Assembly: GCA_046719715.1 (NCBI GenBank)
Contig: JBDNCJ010000003.1
Span: 1-64,000 of the forward strand
DNA from: JANWWM01 sp046719715
Lineage (GTDB): Bacteria; Bacteroidota; Chlorobiia; Chlorobiales; Thermochlorobacteraceae
Direction: 5' to 3'
Length of the DNA stretch: 64,000 nucleotides
This document shows positions 60,996-64,000 of the stretch, in pieces. Numbering within the stretch: the first letter of the stretch is position 1; each line of letters opens with the position of its first letter. Both the position numbers and the translations under genes were made by a program. The notes under the pieces are model-generated. The model was not told the DNA's origin. It was given only the letters and a program-made list of their open reading frames with translations, and made no database searches.

Positions 60996-63101
60996 TTAGA
61001 ACATCATTCGATTGTCTTCAATGTCGGCTTTCTTCTTCAAGGCTTGCACCCAACTTTGCTGAACTTGGGTTTTCTTTTCCTGCAAGAGTTGGTTGCGAAG
61101 CGTTTCTTTTTGCGATTCAAACTCTTCGTCTTTGCCTGTTTCTTTTGCGGTCAGCACAGCAATTGCAACGCCGCGATTGGTATCAATCGGCTTGGAAAGG
61201 GTATTCACTTCCAATGTAGAAATGATTGAAACGAAGTTTGCCTCGCGACCCAATCCTGCCACATTTGGATTTTGAAGCGAGACGCTGTTGAACTCGCGGA
61301 CTACAGAGCCTGAGTCGAGCGAAGCCAGTTTTTGAATGTCGTTATCGGCTTGCGCAAGCAGTTTCTTGGCGGTCTCGCGGAGTTCCGCGAGTTTTTTCTC
61401 ACGAATGAGTTTGTTTTTGATGTCGCGTTTGAGATTGTCGTCGAGGCGTCGGTAGCCGTCGTCATTTTTATCAATAAGTTGCATAACGGCGAATCCATCT
61501 TTGACGGCAATGACATCGCTGATTTGATTTTCTTTGGCATTGAAAGCGAATTTCATCACGGCGCCGCTTGTGCCAAGCATCGGAACGAATCCGCCTTTGA
61601 AGAACTGTCCGGTTTGACGCACTTCATAGCCTTTCTTTTCGGCTTCTTTATCAAAGCCTTCTTCGGAAGCAAAGTATTGAAATTCGCTGGCGGCGCGGCG
61701 TTGGCGGTCAATCGTTGAAGGACTTGGGACGATTTTCTTGACAAGTTCAACACCTTTGACGTCGCGCGAGTCACGTCCTGTAATTTTAATCAAGTGGATT
61801 CCGAACTGCGTTTGAACTGGTCCAATCAGGTCGCCGACTTTGCCTGAAAATGAAGCATCTTCGAAGGGTTTAACCATTCTGCCTTTTCCATACCAGCCTA
61901 AGTCTCCGCCACCTTGCGCCGAACCGTCTTTTGAGTTCTGGCGAGCGGCATCTTCAAAAGAAATTTCGCCTTTCTTAATGCGTGCCAAAAGGGCTTTGGC
62001 TTCCTCGATGGTTTTGAGCGTGTCGGCTTTCGTGTTGGCAGAGGGTTGCAAGAGAATGTGCGATGAGCGCACGAGCGGCTCACCATTGTCTTTGACTTCG
62101 GTGATTTTAATGAGTTTGAACTCGCCGAATTCGCGCACAGGACCAATGACCATACCCGCTTTTACTTCGCCCTTGTAAATTGCATCGTCGATTTCAGGGC
62201 TGATGGAGCCGTGCGCAAATGACTTGCCGAAATTTGGCGGCTGGTCGGCGTGAATGTTGATGAAATCGGTGTCGTTCTTGCTTTCAGCAAACTCACGGAC
62301 GAGTTTTTTCAAATCGGCTTCAATCGAGAGTGTGTCTTCTGTGGTCGGTGTATTTGGGAAGAAGACGAATTTTGCTGAGCGGTTCGGCTCTTGCTTGTAT
62401 TCATCGCGATGGTCGCGGTAGTAAGAAGAAATTTCGCCGTCGCTGACGCTGTACATTGAATCGGGCTTCGTTCGAGAAAAATCCAGCAGGACAAACTTGC
62501 CTGTAACTTTCAATCGGTCATGATGAAACTTTGCACGCGCTTCTTCATCGCTGACACGGACGGAGGCAAGGTGAAGGCGTTCAAGTTTTTCGCGCAGTTT
62601 GATTTGGCGAATGTATTCTTCGACCTGAATCCACGCTTTTTTGTTTTCGGGAGCGGCGGCGGCTTGGAGCAGGGCTTCTTTATTGAGTTTGCCTGTCTTC
62701 GGGTCTCGGAACTGTTGCGCAAGAAATTCGGGCGGATTATCGGAAAAAATCGCGTCGACGATTTCTTGGTCGCTGACTTTAATGCCTTGTTTTTCATATT
62801 CTTTCGTAAGCAATTCGCGCTCGATGAGGTCGTTCCAGACTTGGTCGCGAATGCGTGCGTCCAACGCGTCGTCAATTTCTGCACCTTGCGATTGCTGGCG
62901 ATAGTTGTCGACGTAGGCTTTGTAGAGCCGCTCGTATTCTTTGAAGGTGATGGGTTTGCCATCGACACGCCCCGCCTCGTTAGGGCGGTTTTGAAGCCCT
63001 GTGAAGTCCATGCCCCACTCAAAGACAATCGTGATGACGAAGGCAACAATCAACACGATGAAAAGCCATTTCGCGCTTTCGCGCATTTTGTTCATAACCA
63101 T
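60996..63101 (-). CDS. PpiD/SurA-like peptidyl-prolyl isomerase foldase
   Basis: The 701-residue protein has one N-terminal membrane helix (about 12-30, LFIVLIVAFVITIVFEWG) and a large periplasmic part, as in PpiD. It contains a SurA_N-type chaperone region (DQVWNDLIERELLTKEYEKQ, VSDQEIVDAIFSDNPPEFL) and a parvulin rotamase domain at about 345-450 (RSSHILLQPS, EISFEDAARQNSKDGSAQGG, DLGWYGKGRMVKPFEDA, GPVQTQFGIHLIKITGR). A second, more degenerate parvulin-like region may follow before the coiled C-terminus. It should assist folding of exported and outer-membrane proteins. Confidence 0.92.
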   Translation of the reverse strand: MVMNKMRESAKWLFIVLIVAFVITIVFEWGMDFTGLQNRPNEAGRVDGKPITFKEYERLYKAYVDNYRQQSQGAEIDDALDARIRDQVWNDLIERELLTKEYEKQGIKVSDQEIVDAIFSDNPPEFLAQQFRDPKTGKLNKEALLQAAAAPENKKAWIQVEEYIRQIKLREKLERLHLASVRVSDEEARAKFHHDRLKVTGKFVLLDFSRTKPDSMYSVSDGEISSYYRDHRDEYKQEPNRSAKFVFFPNTPTTEDTLSIEADLKKLVREFAESKNDTDFINIHADQPPNFGKSFAHGSISPEIDDAIYKGEVKAGMVIGPVREFGEFKLIKITEVKDNGEPLVRSSHILLQPSANTKADTLKTIEEAKALLARIKKGEISFEDAARQNSKDGSAQGGGDLGWYGKGRMVKPFEDASFSGKVGDLIGPVQTQFGIHLIKITGRDSRDVKGVELVKKIVPSPSTIDRQRRAASEFQYFASEEGFDKEAEKKGYEVRQTGQFFKGGFVPMLGTSGAVMKFAFNAKENQISDVIAVKDGFAVMQLIDKNDDGYRRLDDNLKRDIKNKLIREKKLAELRETAKKLLAQADNDIQKLASLDSGSVVREFNSVSLQNPNVAGLGREANFVSIISTLEVNTLSKPIDTNRGVAIAVLTAKETGKDEEFESQKETLRNQLLQEKKTQVQQSWVQALKKKADIEDNRMMF

Positions 63102-63235
63102 ATTGAAGAGTTCAGATAGAATATGTTAGTTTCACACACGACGACGCGGTGCGTTTTAAAATTCGGTTTAATTGAATTGAGTTTAGAAAGCCGCAAATAT
63201 ACGGCGCGCCCGCAAAAAAACTAAACCACGTCGCA

Positions 63236-64000
63236 ATGACCATCTTTTTGGCAATCACGACCGCACTTCTTGCATTTTACTTCATTCAAGCCTGCTTATT
63301 TTGTTGGGGACTGACGCGATTAGCAAAACGACAAAACTTGCCCGATACATTGCCGTTTGTGTCTGTCATTGTTGCCGCTCGTAACGAGGAAAAGAATATC
63401 GCTCGAACACTCGACTCGCTCGTTAAGCTTGATTATCCTCACGACCGATTTGAAATCATCATCAGCGACGGTGCCTCAACAGACGGAACGCCTGACATCG
63501 TCTATGGCTATGCCCAACGCTTTCCGTTTGTGCATTTGCATCGTGCCGACCAAAACCGAAAAATTCGCGGTAAAGCCAACGCCGTTCATCAAGCCGTTGA
63601 ACGCTCAAAAGGCGAGTTCATTTTTCTCACCGATGCCGATTGCATTGTTCAAAAAACTTGGATAAAAGAAACCTTGAATTTTTTTACAGACGACGTCGGG
63701 CTCGTCTGCGGCATTACGATTCCAAAAGAACTTGATAAAACTAAACGAGATAATTGGTTTTCCGCAATGCAGTCGCTTGATTGGTGCTACATTTTAGGGG
63801 TTAGTTCAGGGCGTGCCTCTATTGGCTTTCCGATTGGCGGCATCGGAAATAATTTTACCTTTCGCAAACAAACCTATCAGGAAATCGGCGGATATGAAAA
63901 CATCAAATTCAGCATCACCGAAGACTTTGCGCTCTTTCAAGCCATTCTGAAATCGCGCTGGAAAATCGTCTTCCCGACGCTTTACGAGACGCATAACTTC
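63236..64000 (+). CDS. Family 2 glycosyltransferase (partial, runs off right edge)
   Basis: The first 255 codons are present. The product starts with a membrane helix (about 2-22, IFLAITTALLAFYFIQACLF) and continues as a GT-A fold transferase: FVSVIVAARNEEKNIARTL, EIIISDGASTDGTPDIV, KANAVHQAVERSKGEFIFL and the metal-binding LTDADCIV. Later come SIGFPIGGIGNNFTFRKQ and ITEDFALFQAIL with the catalytic E-D. It would use a nucleotide sugar to build a cell-surface polysaccharide or glycolipid. More membrane helices are expected past the window edge. Confidence 0.92.
   Translation, partial: MTIFLAITTALLAFYFIQACLFCWGLTRLAKRQNLPDTLPFVSVIVAARNEEKNIARTLDSLVKLDYPHDRFEIIISDGASTDGTPDIVYGYAQRFPFVHLHRADQNRKIRGKANAVHQAVERSKGEFIFLTDADCIVQKTWIKETLNFFTDDVGLVCGITIPKELDKTKRDNWFSAMQSLDWCYILGVSSGRASIGFPIGGIGNNFTFRKQTYQEIGGYENIKFSITEDFALFQAILKSRWKIVFPTLYETHNF

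Overview
The window reads as a chromosome segment of a Chlorobi/Bacteroidota-type (FCB group) bacterium, most like a heterotrophic relative of the green sulfur bacteria. This is an inference from three things: an atpD-atpC pair standing apart from the other ATP synthase genes with a very short epsilon subunit, many starts without a Shine-Dalgarno sequence, and Chlorobi-like protein sequences. No photosynthesis, phage, transposase or CRISPR genes are visible. Coding density is high, and composition is even except for one AT-rich restriction-modification island at about 39.27-41.26 kb.

Region by region. 0-3 kb: a minus-strand cluster of a TPR regulator with a LuxR-type HTH, a stand-alone LuxR-type HTH protein, a secreted protein, a 38-residue Pro/Gly/Ser-rich peptide with an unusually strong ribosome binding site, and the start of another secreted protein. 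Two of its promoters share an identical 17-bp tandem TACGGA element. 3-9 kb: urocanate hydratase, then a molybdoenzyme module (FdhD fused to an acetyltransferase, a small conserved protein, an FdhF/YdeP-type oxidoreductase). 9-12.3 kb: RedB-like thioredoxin-fold protein, polytopic histidine kinase and tandem-receiver regulator. 12.4-16.1 kb: outer-membrane protein and a three-gene TRAP transporter. 16.3-24 kb: a chemotaxis-like operon without CheA (c-heme MCP, unknown protein, CheW, CheY-like, DUF4388-REC, two paralogous coiled-coil proteins), headed by a cystathionine gamma-synthase/lyase. 24-30.7 kb: a candidate structured RNA, quinone oxidoreductase, lipoprotein peroxiredoxin, gatB with three Uma2-type genes around it, esterase and methyltransferase. 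30.8-39.1 kb: secreted protein, lone RND permease, RhlE-like helicase, thioredoxin, glutaredoxin-like protein, 5'-nucleotidase-type lipoprotein.

39.2-44.9 kb: accessory zone with an MjaI-like restriction enzyme, its m4C-type methyltransferase fused to a nuclease-like domain, a second methyltransferase without a partner nuclease, a REP-like hairpin, an outer-membrane protein, an AlbA_2 protein and a lipoprotein. 45-50 kb: fused PabB-PabC and an RsbU/RsbV/RsbW-type partner-switching set. 50-54.5 kb: histidine ammonia-lyase, tRNA-Thr(CGT), atpD, atpC, LD-carboxypeptidase. 54.5-64 kb: CtpE-like P-type ATPase, unknown membrane-anchored protein, class I fumarase, thioesterase, AroQ, TPR protein, PpiD/SurA-like foldase and the start of a family 2 glycosyltransferase.

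Taken together the genes suggest a heterotroph that takes up organic (probably 2-oxo) acids and degrades histidine (hutU and hutH, 47 kb apart), with an elaborate signalling repertoire. All annotation is by reading the sequence; no database search was run.
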